Source: Sparus aurata
Taxonomy: Eukaryota > Chordata > Actinopteri > Spariformes > Sparidae
NCBI RefSeq assembly: GCF_900880675.1
Contig: NC_044189.1
Location: 3,657,747-3,721,746, forward strand
Direction: 5' to 3'
Length of the DNA: 64,000 bases
Shown here: positions 36,114 to 49,145 of the stretch, one piece after another
How positions within the stretch are numbered: position 1 is the first letter of the stretch
How the letters are laid out: each line of letters starts with the position of its first letter
Position numbers and translations under genes: made by a program
The notes under the pieces: generated by a model
The model's input: only the letters and a program-made list of their open reading frames with translations
Databases searched by the model: none
Told to the model about the DNA's origin: nothing

Positions 36114-39100
36114 CCTACATATTCCCCCACTGCGATCCAATGACTGCAGCAACAGGAACTTGGATCGATGAAGTCACACTGCCCGTTGTCGAGGTATCCC
36201 TGGGGCACACTTCATGATCAGAGTGGGTGTCTGTCTCTATCATATGCTAAAGTCTAATCATATAGCAAAGAGAGAATGAGGAGGAAACAACATTGATAAC
36301 CCTAACTTCCTCTGAGGGTTAGTTGGAAGTACTAGCCTTATAGTGTTAGTAATTGTCATGACTGGCTGTAAGATTTATCGGAGTCACGACCTTCAGATTA
36401 TTTTGAATAATACATTTGTGCATTTATCACGTTTACGCCGTAATACCTAAATAATTTCTATTTCGTTATCGGGTCAGAAGTAGGCTTTATGAGGCCTCTT
36501 GTAGGACTCTGGAGGGATTCTTGTCTTCCCTGTTTGACAGTTAAATCGGTGGCTAGATCTGTCTTTAGCATGTGGCTTTTAAATTCTATTATCAGTACCT
36601 TTCTCATTTTATTTATCTGATATCAGCTTTTAATTTGACTTAAAAAGTGGAGTTTGTTTGGTTAATTAACTTGAGGTTTGATTTAAACCGCGGTGGTCTA
36701 AGTTTTAAAGGGTCTGAGAGCTAGTGTGTTAACACAAAAGCTGAAGTATTTAATCTTATTGTAAAGCTACTTTGGATACTAGTTAACAGTTTAATTGTTT
36801 GACTTGCATATGCGAAGCATATATAAAAATTAAATTCCAAATATTTTTGAAGGAAACTGAAGTTTTAAATTAAATTTGGGTTAAATTAATCGGATGTAGG
36901 ATTCTACAATTTAATTATTGATTTACCTGCGTAATGAGACACATCAATTCACTATGTTAAGTTTGGGTAGTATTACAAGTTTTATTATTAACAATTGATC
37001 AACTCAATGTTTGGAACTTCAACCTATTAAAGGTGAAAAGATCACAATTCTATTTACCAAGTCAATCCTCAAAGCAGGTTTTTAAAGGCATTTGTTTGTT
37101 AACACAATCAGCCACACAAGAGTAATTTAACAAATTCAATTTAATAGAGCCCAGCACAGATGGGTGCTATTCACAAATTTGGGATGTCTTACTGCAGTTT
37201 CAGCAGCAGATCAAGAAGTCAAGAGGAAGGGCTTTTTAGCTCCAGCCACTGATATACCCCCACTTGTTTTAGCAGGATTTGGCTCAGTGGTGGTTTGACC
37301 ACTGAGGGAGTAACTTCTAAGCTGTGGAATTCACAGCGGTTGAGTTCACTTTTCACTCAACAGCAACTTCTGGGCGACGGCGGCCAGAAGTGATCTCTTT
37401 TTCACAGACAGTTTTCCAGTGCTTCAGAAAACTTTTAATCAGCATAGTATTTCATTCTTTTACTTCTGATTTCACAATTTAAACTGATCGAGGGATTTCT
37501 TTGCCTCTTTTACACAGTCTAAACTTTTTCTTTTAATCCGCAGTAAGCATTTTATCCATTTACTTCGGATTTCTCATTTTAAATCGATAGGGGGATTTCT
37601 TCGCCCCTTTTTCACGGTCTAAACTCACTGTCCTTTTTGACAGTATTGTTGCCACGGCAACCGATCTTGGTACTACACTACACGGAGTAGTACCTTAACG
37701 AACAACCTCTCACTGTTTAACACAGCTGTCTTCTGTTTAGTTAGCTACTCTAAATCAGAACACGCAAGGGTCTGTTCCCACTACGCACCCCTGTCGAATG
37801 CGCAGCAGGTGGCAGTGTAACTACAGGAACGGTTTATCGATGCTGTCATCGCGCAGCCATCAACTCCGCCCAACCGGTTCAAAGTCAAGTGTATGGTGAC
37901 ACTTGTGCATGCAAATTAAGTCACGAATCTGGAACACGCAGCATCCGAATTGAAGAATAACGCGCGTCGGCTCTAAACGGCCTTTCAACTCACAGATCTG
38001 ATTACAACGCAGAATCTGGGTACATTACTTTCAACATAAGCGGTGGTGGAAAGCTCTCTTATCGCTCATAAATCTTGTTACAATGCGGCATTGGTACTCA
38101 TTAATTTTATCTTAAGCAACTCTTAAAGCTCAGCGAAATGTTATGTTCATGCACAATTTTAAGGTGTGCAGACAAGAATATAATATAAAGTTAAGTATCA
38201 CACTAATCACTCGGTGGACAGTCAGACGATATTAAAACAGTTTGGGTTTTGATTATTGCAACCAATGTTTGTCCATAGTTAATTTAATGCAGAGAACCGT
38301 GGTTTTGAGGTGGCCTCACACGGGGCACCACGAATTTGTAGGACAGGTAGGTAGGCTATGCGGGCCTCATGTGGACGGCACCATAGATATAAATGTAGGG
38401 GACTATCACTGCTTGATAATCAAGGTCATTAATCACTGGTGATTAATTTTACACTCGTAGATGGGGCACCACCTCCATTGTTTGATTTACTGCAATAGGC
38501 TGGAGGGAACTATTCCAAACATCTAACTGCACAAGTTTGACTTGGACAGCTAGAGTATCCATTTCAAATCAATTTATTCAATCTCAATATTCTGAAGCAG
38601 TGAATTCTTTGCACGTATCCATCGGTTCTCCACAGTAAAATTAAGTTCCAGATAAAAACAAATGATTATATATATTTATTGACTAAATAATTTGGGGTAA
38701 CAAAAATGAACTGACAATTTTAGACGAACAACAGATAACAGAAAAGGTAAAGAATGTAATAAAGTTACGTGACCGTCGGCAGATGGCAAAGTTAAAGGGT
38801 CAGGTTTTATATATTAAATATTACGGGAGTAATCTTTTAATACTAACGAGACCCTAACCTCAACTTTCTTAAGTTTATAAGATAGAAGTCAGAACTTTAG
38901 ACAGGAGTCAGAACTTTAGACACCACTCATTCTCACGTGTGTGGATCCAACTGTATGAAGACGTTCAGCCTGTTTTGTCTGGGCGTCAGGAGGCACTGAT
39001 GCTTGGTCTCTTTGAGAGTTCTGGGTTGGACCACGGCACGGCGCGTCGGTCCAGTAGCCAGAGGGAAGGCCGGTACTCTGTTGAGGGACTCTTGGTCCGA

Positions 39101-39572
39101 AGGCCCAGCGGGGTTTCCGCCTTGGGAGCGCTGGGGGCAGAGTCGATCTCGGCTGGGAACAAAGTCCCTTTTGTGGAGACTCCTTGCACGGCTTCTGAGG
39201 CAGACGATGGACTGCAACGTTCTTCATCAGATGATCACAGTCTTGAAAAAGACTTTTCTTTGATGTTTCAAAGTGGTTCTCAAGTTCTGATCCTTTCACT
39301 AATTCAACCTCTTCTGGATCAGGCGGTGATAATTTAACGTTATATTAAAATCAAATCAAAAAAATCAAAAAGAAAATAATTTGTTCTATTAAAGATTTGG
39401 ATAAAAGTTATTGCTATTGCTTTAATGTTTCGAAATCGTATTTTAACTGCCCAAAAACGTTACCATCTTAAAAGTCGAATTTTTGTCTTCGTTAAAAGAT
39501 GTGACATGAATATGATCACTTATCATTCAAGAGAATTATAACCTGGTTAAGACATAAAACAATGATGTATAC
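36114..39572. other. 3.46-kb interval between the 764-bp repeats
   Basis: AT-rich, with no recognisable transposase, RT or gag. About 37458-37627 is an imperfect tandem duplication (cttctgatttcacaatttaa and a similar unit about 105 bp later). About 38449-38770 repeats leader-like sequence also found at 33506 and 49110. At 38916-39337 open frames overlap on both strands with GC-richer codons; neither shows a domain. If the direct repeats are LTRs, this is a short element without clear coding capacity, read on the minus strand. Confidence 0.5.
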
Positions 39573-40336
39573 AACATAAACAATAAAGCATTCAATACAC
39601 AGTAGGACCAAGGATTTATACATATTCCTTGTAGGTCTATCTTAACAAAACATATCAGACATTTAACTGGTGAATAACACAAGCATTACACACAAAGAGA
39701 ATCATGATATGCAAGGCTGTGCCCATCGCAAAGGTGGGGGCTGGTTTCTTTCAAACCCCAAATTCATTAAGTAATAAACTTCATTTGGGCTTGACAATAA
39801 TATGGAAACTATCTACTGTATGACTTTCTTGGCTATTAGGGAATCTGCTAAAATTAAGAAAATGTAATTGTAGTTAATAGTTATTCAGAACATATTGAAA
39901 TGTGGATGAGTATAGGATTGGGATGCAGCAAAGATTGGAATGTCACAGACAGGGTCGTAAAACGCTTTGGCCTGTGAGGGGGGAGGACTGGGTCATCTTT
40001 ACCCTAACCACCATTTACCCCCACTTCTTGTCATCTGATGTGGAGAGAGAGAGGATTCTATTGTTTTTAGTTGTTAGGTAGTAACAGAAGGTCTCCGATG
40101 ATCTGTTTATAGCATTAGAGCAACACACCGTCCTAATCTATAGGGAGAAGAGGCCATAGTTTGGCCTGAGGAAGAAGGACTTCATCTTCTTTGTGAGGGG
40201 GGAGAAGAGGCAAATATTCAGTCAAACAGATATGCTTTGTTTGTTAAATTAGTCTTGTCTTGTGGTTGAGAGGTCAGAGGTCAGAGGACGCAGAAAGGGA
40301 GCAGAGCCTCGTGATGGAGACATAAGGGCTGGTGTT
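39573..40336. repeat. 764-bp direct repeat, right copy
   Basis: Pairs with 35350-36113. The flanks differ (gtatac before, aataca after), so no target-site duplication is visible around the pair. Confidence 0.8.
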
Positions 40337-40716
40337 AATACAACAGTAACGGAGTAAATTTACTGTACTTAAGTACATATCCAGAGGATTTGTACTTTAC
40401 TTGAGTATTAGATTTCGTTGGTACTTGTTACTCTTACCTGAATACATTTCCAAGACAAATATTTTTACTTTTACTCAAGTTCATTTCTAGGAAGGCTGAA
40501 AAGTACTCGTTACTTTCAGGTCTGCTCTTTTTTCTTTTCTTTTTTTCTAAAATACTATTGGACACAAGCTGTGTTTGTCAAAGAGGAAACCTGTCACAGT
40601 GCACGTTCTCCACTGGGATCTACGTAAAAGCGAAATATGTCATCCCTCCCCATAAGGATACCACCAAAGTAGCCACGCTCTCGACTGCGTTTGTCAACAC
40701 AAAACCGCGACAATGG
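40337..40716. repeat. MITE-like repeat and unique sequence before the gap
   Basis: 40345-40520 carries acagtaacggagtaaatttactgtacttaagtac and ttacttttactcaagtt, typical of a widespread fish repeat. 40560-40716 has an open frame running into the gap, without recognisable similarity. Confidence 0.5.
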
Positions 40717-40816
40717 NNNNNNNNNNNNNNNNNNNNNNNNNNNNNNNNNNNNNNNNNNNNNNNNNNNNNNNNNNNNNNNNNNNNNNNNNNNNNNNNNNNN
40801 NNNNNNNNNNNNNNNN
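40717..40816. other. Assembly gap of 100 N
   Basis: Exactly 100 N, the usual placeholder for a gap of unknown size. The cytoplasmic, transmembrane and first neck exons of unit 6 are presumably in the missing sequence. Confidence 0.99.
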
Positions 40817-40915
40817 CTGACATTTTTTTCAGACAGTCACAAATGAGATATGATCTTAAATAATTTCACATCATCTGACTGTTCATCTATTCTTGTGTTT
40901 CTCAAGACATTACAG

Positions 40916-43159
40916 TCAACAACAGTCAGTTACAGGCTGAGTTACAGAAGCTGAAGGACGAAATTGAAGGTGAGAAAAATCTAAAATGTGCAACTGTAAT
41001 GTGAATTTACATGATACAACTTGACTGTGCTTCATCTTTTTATTATGTAAGGGATAATGCCCGACGAGGTGTTCATTAACAGAAATGAATCGGACGACGC
41101 GGAGGCGCTTCGCGTCGGACGGTTGCTTCCGCGAAGTCCGACTTCTGTTATGGACACCTCGAAGGGCATTATCCCGCTTATACCATGGTCACATGCCAAA
41201 GAAAAGAAATTCGGACCATTAATTTACATTTTCATGCGTTTTACAATCAAAATATAAAGTTTTTCACAAGCCATAACTTAGTTTCCCTGGTAACGCCTGA
41301 GGGTTTGACTAATACCTGGAACAATCATTACTCTCCCGTAAGATTCTTATGCAACGGAGACGTTGTTCACTCCTCCAGTAAATAGGACGGATCATAGATA
41401 CGACTTGGCAACGGGAGATATTCTAGTCCGCTCAGCCATGAGCCAGAAAGCTAACGCTATGCTAGCAAGATTCAAAGTCAATAACATTGCATACGGTTGA
41501 CAAACAGTAAATATAATTTGACAGTATGCTAGCTAACATGATTAGCTACTAACCAGTCATGTCATTGTCCCCAAATCAATAGCAAGATTTCCACGAACAA
41601 ATGACCGGCCGTGTGTAACGTTACTGTGGCCGCAGCCTGAAGCAGAGAGCTGAACAGCGAACGGGATGTGAGATTATTTGCATATCAGTAAATTTAGAGG
41701 GGAAGTGAACTTTCTGCAGCTTGTGTGTTACAGCGCCACCCTGTGGTGTTCAGAGGATAAGACACTGAAGGACTGACGGACTGAACTCAGTGCTGGAAAT
41801 AAATATTCAGATTTGATAAGCCAGCTAGCGCATTGATTTACAGCGGTGAACAGTCAATTTGACTGGAACTACTTAGTAGGTGTCCATATATCACTTTTTA
41901 ACCTACACCCTCCAGCCAATCAGAATCGAGTATTCACCCAGACCATGGTATAAAACTGATTCAAGATGTTGACATTTTTTTAGATTATATTTCAGACCAT
42001 CACAAATGAGATATTATATCCTGAGCAAAAATACAGAGTTAACAGCCTGAATAGGGAAAGTGGTGATCAAGAAACATCTTAAACTAAATAGAGGAAACAA
42101 GAAGTTAATTTGACACAGAATGACATGAAATCTATCTTTAAAACACGTGTTTGACATTAAGGGAATGAGGTGTCCTGACGGATGGACGAGATTTGGATGC
42201 AGCTGTTACTTTAGATCCAATGAGAAGAGAACGTGGTCTAGAGCAGAACTGACTGGAACAAAGGAGCAGATCTGGTGGTCATAAACAACAAAGATGAAAA
42301 TGTGAGTGTGTGTTAAAGAGCCTCTAACTCAACCTGCTGTGACTCTGTCATCTGGACCTGTTCTCCTCTCAATATTATTTTCATATTTCAGACTGTGTGT
42401 ATTTTAAAGATTGGTTTTGTAGTTTTGTTTGCAATGAAACATTTTAATTATTCATATCTAACAACATTTCTTTACTACAATAGAAAAAACTGAATGATGA
42501 ACAGAGAAATGATTGTTGTCTCTTGTTAAATACCAGAAATTTGTCAGTGAGCTGAACAACATGAATGGAGAGTTCTGGATTGGTCTAAAGACAGAATGGT
42601 CAACAGGAAGCAGTTATGAATGGAAGTGGGTGGACAGATCACCGCTGAGAGAAACGTGAGACATTTTAAAGTTTTTATTTTCATCACATTTCCATAAAAT
42701 TAACTGGCTGTCACAGAAATTAAATGTGAATATTATTAATATTATCATCTTAAACGAGACACAATGATTGGGAAACCATCTTTGTGTTTCAAATCAGTGG
42801 ATCCATGATCTCTTTCTTTTTCTGATTCAGTCCTCAAAATGTTAATCACATGAATCACTGAAAACAGAGAGACAAGATTACTACATATATTAGATGAGTT
42901 ATTTAAAATTATCATTAATAATAGAAAACATTAAAAATTGAGGTAAAATGAAACAACTTATTTCAAATTGAAAATTAATCAGAAGCTTGTACTCTGTTTA
43001 AAAGATAAACATTTTCTTTGTGCTACAGCTTCTGGGCAGCACGACAACCAGCAGAACATGGGCAGTACAGCGTTCTCTAATCAACGAGGACAATGGAGAC
43101 AAAGCTATGAACATACTAAGTACTATATCTGTGAGAAACCAGTTTCTTTCATTCTATGA
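40916..43159 (+). pseudogene. Lectin-like receptor unit 6, 5' part lost in the gap, several frameshifts
   Basis: Exons seen: neck c 40916-40969, CTLD1 42162-42301, CTLD2 42537-42655, CTLD3 43029-43159. CTLD2 is open (FWIGL, WKWVDR). CTLD1 has one extra G after the acceptor and lost bases inside (140 nt against 143). CTLD3 has 5 bp less than unit 3 between GCA and TCTAAT; its start frame reaches TAA, while its end (GQWRQSYE, YYICEK) is in another frame. The hexamer downstream reads acaaaaaca instead of AATAAA. The copy differs from its sisters largely by 1-5 bp deletions, which may be gap-closing error rather than evolution; status as pseudogene is therefore uncertain. Confidence 0.6.
41046..41950. 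mobile_element. MITE-like insertion, unit 6 copy
   Basis: Same element and site as 12145-13056 and 20441-21351, with several extra short deletions. Confidence 0.7.
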
Positions 43160-44168
43160 TGACAGCAGTGTGGAGTGTTGAGATCAGCTCTGTAAACTCA
43201 GACACATTTACATGTATTGTGTGTGACATGCTCAATAACCTGATCACACACATATTGTTCCTCTGCCTTACATGCTGTATAATCTGATTGGAAGTGATCC
43301 AACACAACTACATGTGTATTACTGACTCTGCAGTCCTGCAGGATCATCACAGTAAAAGCTTGTCTTTACTTTGCTTTAGTTGATTCATAAGTTTGTATTC
43401 AGCTCCATCTGTCTGCGTTCAATATGTGAAAATAATACCAAGTTGTGTCTGAGTCCTCTTTGATACAGCAGCTGCTAATGTTCAGTGTGAAGCTTCTACA
43501 GGAGAGAGAAACATGCTTGAAGGTTTATGTTTTGCCTCTTTAGCCTTTAATGTGCTGCTGTCCAATTCCCATGATAATCCATGAAAGGATTATTAATCTT
43601 AACCAAGCCCATTTAAACATTTAAACAGCCCTTGATGTAATTTAACATTGTTCCTTCATTTTGGATTTTGTTCTGCACTCCTAAACACTGTTTGCATCTC
43701 TTGTCTCTCTGTGGGTCACAAGTTGTGCATGTACAGAGCTAATTTTAAAAAAAAACAGTCCAGCAGCATCACATTTCCTGTGTCATATACGTATGTGTGA
43801 GTAAACTGTGGGGCAACAGTGAATGCAGCTCAGCACAAATGTGTGTATGTGAACACACACTTCTGCTTTACAGTGAAAACCTTGTATTTCCTCAAAGTCA
43901 CTGTCAAGAATTAAAGACAAAAACATTTAGTTTGTAGCTTCAAATGTATTAATATTGTTTATTTGATGAGTGTCTTGATTCCAATGAGCAAACCATTAAA
44001 AGTCTATTTTGAAACAATTTGAGTGACATGTGTTTTTCATGTGTTCAGCTGTGGTCTGTCCTGATGTCACTTCCTGTGTTAGAGGCTGTCCAAGTCAAAG
44101 ACAGAATGCTAAACTACACAGTCAAACCTGTTCAAGAATAGCTTCAGTTAAGTTCCCAGTTTGTAAAG

Positions 44169-47100
44169 ATGTCCGCAGAAATTCTTGCTGCACCAGATTC
44201 CAGCTTCAATGTGAGATTCATCAGAAGAGAGAACAGAGGAGAGGGAGAGGAGATGGAGGTGGAGATCTTAGAGGATGAAGAGCATCACGCTGATCTCGGG
44301 TCACAACAAGCCAGTAAGTCTTAAATGATGACTATTGATTAGTTCTATGTTTATGTGGCTATATTTAAATTAAATACTGAGTGAAAATGATGAATTCATC
44401 CATCAGTTCACCATCAGTCACGGCTCACTCATTATTCTTATAGAGGGAATGACAATGAGCAGCAAACACTCCACAGTTTAAAGTGTCACTTCAACCTTCA
44501 TACCAACATAATCAAAATGTTGTCTATGTATTTTTCCTCTGCAGGACCAAACACTGAACAGAACGGTGCAGCTGTCAAAAGAAGGTGTTTCAGAGCTCCT
44601 GCAGTGACTCTGGGAGTGATGTATCTGCTCATGTTGGCTGGAATCTACGTACGCTGTGAGTGACTCAGTTTTTAATCCAAACTGTCATATCTTTTTAGTA
44701 ATGTCATGTTTTGGGCTTCTTTCAGTTAGATAACACAATAGTAGCAGGTTCATCTTTATTACCATCGTATCACTTTGTTCCTGTGATCAGAGTTTTGTCC
44801 AAGAGACATTTTACAATGAACACTAAAGCCAGTCAGCACAGGTTGTTTCTTCTCTCACTGTGTAAAAGAGGAAGTTAACATTATCAATGAAGACGTAACC
44901 CTACACAATCCATACACTGTTAGGAGAGCATTTCTCTGAGGATGTATAGAAATCTTAATCAGGGACCAACAACAATGTTTCTTGCCACTGGTCCAGTCTG
45001 GTGAGTCTGTTCAGAATCTACTGGTCCAAACTCATTTTTTTACTGGCTCTGAATGTAGTTTCTACTCGAGTACTTCTACTCATTCACAGAGGTAAATATT
45101 GTACTTTTCACTGTTGTCTGTAAGATTTAGCTACTAGTCATTTTTTACATTACAACTTTTTATTCACGTTGCTGGTATGTTTAATGGTTTTCAAACTTTT
45201 TACATCATGATCAGCCCTAACTTAACAGTTAATGGTTCTGCAAAACCACAGATCAGACATAAAACTGGACATTCATTATGTTACAACTTCAGCTTTATTT
45301 CGGTCAAATTTTCTCTCTTTATAACGTAGGCACAAAAAACACTGGTTATGGTTAGGACAACATCATGTTTGGGTTAAAACTGGTTTTAGTCACCACAGAC
45401 ACAATTGGAAATGTCCATAACTGTCCTTAAGAAACACCAGGTTTTAATATTAAAAATATCCAGTGTTGTGACTTGAACTGCAGATGTCTGTTAGGATGTG
45501 ACAACGGTACCACCAGTTGCAACAGCTGTTTCAAGAACTAGCAGAAAAACACAGTTTTGACTGAAGGGGGGCTTTAAATATTTGTCTGAGGCCATTATGA
45601 TTCTTCAGCAGTGTGAGTTATAGAACCTCTGGAGGTCTCTGCTATTAGCTGGAGTCACCGTCCTGTCCAAACTCTGTGAGGACTTTGACTTTATTTTAAT
45701 GTCTCATCTTGAATCACTCAAAACTTCAATCAAATGTTTTTTGGCCTTTTTATGGCTTTTTTATTAACAGTGCAGCTGAAGATATGACAGGAAACAGGGA
45801 GAGAGAGAAGGGGAATCGAACCCGGGTCCGCTGCAGAGCCTTGGCACATGGCTCTGCATGCGCACGTTACCCACTGAGCTAAACGGCGCCCCTTCAATCA
45901 ATCGGTTTGATTGGACATCGCTGCCCTGTCTCTTTTTTTTTTCACCAGATATTTCAGAAAGTTGTAAAAACTCCGAGCTCAGTCAGAAGGAGAAGTCGAC
46001 GAGTCACGACAACCTTAACGACAGTTTCTGCCACGGTCAGGGGAACAGCAACACATTACAAGACGTTAATCCATCATATCAATTTCAAATCTGTTGCTAA
46101 AACACTGTAATGACACTAAGTTGTTTCTTGTAGGATGGAAGAGATTTCGATGTAGTTGTTATTACAAATTTACAGAGAAGAAGAACTGGACTGAGAGCAG
46201 GACCGACTGTCAGAGCAACGGAGCAGATCTGCTGACAATAAAAACCAAAGAGGAACATGTGAGTGTCTGTTACCTTGTTTGGGCTTTCTGTTCAGATGTG
46301 TCTTTTGTTAGTTATAGCATCCCCCAATAACAATTACATAAATATAATCTGTCTCACCAAAACATGGTATTCTGTTGCAAAAGCCAAGCATGTAATGAAA
46401 ATAAATAGTCCAATACAGAGTATGCTATTATTAATCTTAATGGGCCAATTTACACCTTTTATGCTGTGTTTTGTGGCTCCAGACATATTTTTGGGTGAGT
46501 GAAGGGGACAAGAATTGCTCTTATGACAGTTAAGGTTGCTGACTCCAGGCCTCGAGGATGCACTTCTAATTCCACTACAATGTCTGATATTACTGGCTGT
46601 CAAAATATTTTACATATTTACATTCAGATTCTTGTTGTCCCAAAAAAAAAAAAAATCAGACTTTACAGATTCTCAAATATAATAACTTCCTGAGGCACAA
46701 AATGTGGCAACAACCAGCTTCTCCCCGCTGTGTTCATACGTGTTCGTCACTTTTTAGCGTCCCATGAAACAGTTTTCATCATCCTTTGTGCTTCTTGCAG
46801 CGTGGTTCTGTATTTGGTTGTGTTTTCTCCCTTAGCATCATTTTGTTCTAATGTGATGCATGTGTTGTCATATGGGTGAAATATCAACAAACTTGTTTCT
46901 ATATATTACTTGATTAGCTGCAATGCACTGAGCTCTGAGGACAAAAGTCTTTGTGGCTAAATCACAAAAACGTCAATTAATATTTATTGTTCCTGACTAA
47001 GAAAACATTTTTTTTGTGTGTGTGTCATTATGTTTTAATTCACTCTTCATCGTGGAGGATTTCTTTCCTTCAGAGATGAACACAACATGACATATGGAAA

Positions 47101-47240
47101 TAATTACTGTATCTTCTGCAAAATCACCAGGACTTTGTCAAAGATCTGACTGAGCATCAGGCTTCCTGGATCGGTCTGCAGTCAGTGAAGTCATGGAAAA
47201 CAGAATGGCAATGGGTGGACGGAACAACACCGAAATATGT
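44169..47240 (+). CDS. Lectin-like receptor unit 7, open through CTLD exon 2, third CTLD exon not found
   Basis: Exons seen: cytoplasmic A 44169-44313, TM A 44545-44655, neck 45949-46035, CTLD1 46134-46258, CTLD2 47131-47240. It is the paralogue of unit 5 but has no frameshift: CTLD2 reads DFVKDLTEH, SWIGL, WQWVDG. Phases agree at every junction, and CTLD2 ends in phase 2. The neck has one extra cysteine (ESCKNS). No exon with the terminal CEK-type motif follows before about 52 kb, so the last part of the CTLD (a beta-strand and the cysteine that pairs with DCQSNGA) is absent or too diverged to see. The cytoplasmic tail has no tyrosine. It may be a truncated gene, or the last exon may have been lost before the unit 5/7 duplication. 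Confidence 0.55.
44656..45948. other. Unit 7 intron between TM and neck
   Basis: Ancestral intron with a minus-strand SINE at 45737-45892. No exon recognised. It keeps the roughly 350-bp segment deleted in unit 5. Confidence 0.5.
45737..45892 (-). mobile_element. tRNA-derived SINE, unit 7 copy
   Basis: Counterpart of 30125-30285, with a few changes in the head and a decayed right flank (ttcaatcaatcg against ttcaatcaaatg on the left). Confidence 0.85.
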
Positions 47241-48794
47241 GTGAGTTTTAAAATCACGATTTATCAGAATAATTGTCCACATTTAATACTTAGATTAAAT
47301 AAAAAATGTAAAGTAAAAAAGAGAACAATAAATCATACAAAACATGACTGATTTGATGAAATCAATTCAATCATGTTTTCAAATAATGTTCATATTCTGA
47401 GGCATTTTATTATTGTCATTTGAATTAGCACGAGACAGTGTTCAGATAGTCTAGGCAATTGGTGGACGGAACAACACCGAAACATGTGTGAGGATTTAAA
47501 AGACTTTTTTTTTTTTTAAGTCATGATATATCAGATTCATTAAGGATGTTTAATACTTAGATGACATTTTAAGTTAAAAAGAGAAAAATAAAGTCATACA
47601 GAACAATCTGGATTTGATTTCATCAGACTGATCATGTTTTCAATTTGTGTTAATATTTTGAGGATTTTCTATTTATTTATTTGAATTAGCATAACTCAGA
47701 CACTGTTCAGATAATCTTTGAATAATTCAACGCATGATTTTAACTTCTGGATTCTGGATTCTGGCTCATATTTGAGAAATTAAAAAGCCAAAGTGACTGA
47801 AGCCACTGATCTAGATTCTCAACAGCTCCGATTGATGAACTTGTAGTCTACTGCTGTACCACATGAGGGCACCAACATGTTCATGTCAGTTCCTCTTGTG
47901 TGGCCCTCATCACTTAAAGCAGAACAATTATGTAAAAACAAAACAAACTGTAAGTTTATAACAGGGCTAATACCTCAAAAGCTAAAGCTAGTAAATTAAA
48001 TGTAGTACAACTCAATGACTCAATCTTTTTCTGTACTTACATCAAGATATTGTAAGTATTTGCACTTATAAAGTGGCAAGGTCTAGCAAAAGATTCATAA
48101 TATATTATTGTACATGCCTACAGCTTAACAGACAGGAAGTCTCTCCCAGAAAACACCCCTTCCACTCACGGTGCCAACGTTTTTATCATCTTTGTTAATT
48201 CGACACAATTTGACCACAGAACAAGGATGTGAATTAACCCGCAACTGTCTTACACATCATCTTATTCACAAACACATGCACGAGCCATAATTACAACCGA
48301 CAACAACAGAATACCCAAGAGTCTTTGCACCACAGTCCACAGTATAGTAAAGTACAAGTATACGTTTTAGTATTAAAGTATAAGTCTAAGTATTATGTAC
48401 TTAGTCTTAGACTATTCTTTATACTTTTCAGTATAAGCCAAGTATACTTCACTATACTTTTCTTGAGTACATAAAATGTAGTATATAAAAAGTACACTTC
48501 AAGTATACTGCCTCAGTTTTAGTATAAAATAAGTATACTTGTAGTACACTTGAATAAACTACTTTTGCTAAGTGGTGTTAGGACAGAGACCTTCCACTGA
48601 GAACAACGAGGAGGAGGATGAAGACGATGATGAGGAGAGAGCCAGCCAGCGCCGAGGAGGAAGAGGAGGAGGAGATGAAGGAGGACAATCCTTACATTAT
48701 TTCTGTTGTTATTAGTTAATGTATGAGTTCTTCTTAAATCATTTGTTCATAATTGTTCATTTTATATAATTCATGAAATAAATGATTGTGCTAT
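47241..48794. other. Second copy of the unit 5 downstream flank
   Basis: Matches 31632-33190: tandem CTLD2-end duplication (47211-47690), AT-rich DNA, agtatact repeat (about 48345-48560), purine tract near 48605. No coding exon recognised. Confidence 0.5.
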
Positions 48795-49109
48795 TGTTAC
48801 ACGTTGTCAATTCCATTCAGTATTTACAGCTTAAGTACAATTTATAACAGCAAACGGCATTTTGACAGCCTCACTCTAACCTCCCTGATGTTTTTACTTC
48901 TCTGTAGCCATCAAGCATGTTCCAGGCCGTCAGCTGGTTGGCTGCACCTTGAGAGGGTGGAGCTAAGGATATAAATAGGGCGGCCATCTTAGAGGCTCGC
49001 TCTCTTTGTTCTGGCAGCCATGTTCATTTCAGTTTGTTTTGAGTTTGTTCCTTTAATTTAACACTGACACACACATTCGCTCTACACCACTGATACTATT
49101 AATAATACA
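48795..49109 (+). mobile_element. Putative solo-LTR-like sequence, second copy
   Basis: 315 bp, the same length and ends (TGTTAC to AATACA) as 33191-33505, with the TATAAATAG box kept. It is followed by gatggggcaccacctcc and then by a palindromic rearrangement. Confidence 0.35.
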
Positions 49110-49145
49110 CTCGTAGATGGGGCACCACCTCCATTGTTTGATTTA

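Noticed and set aside
38916..39337. 127- and 132-codon frames on opposite strands
   Set aside because: They overlap each other, show no domain, and nothing decides between them; not called as a gene. A gag remnant on the minus strand cannot be excluded.
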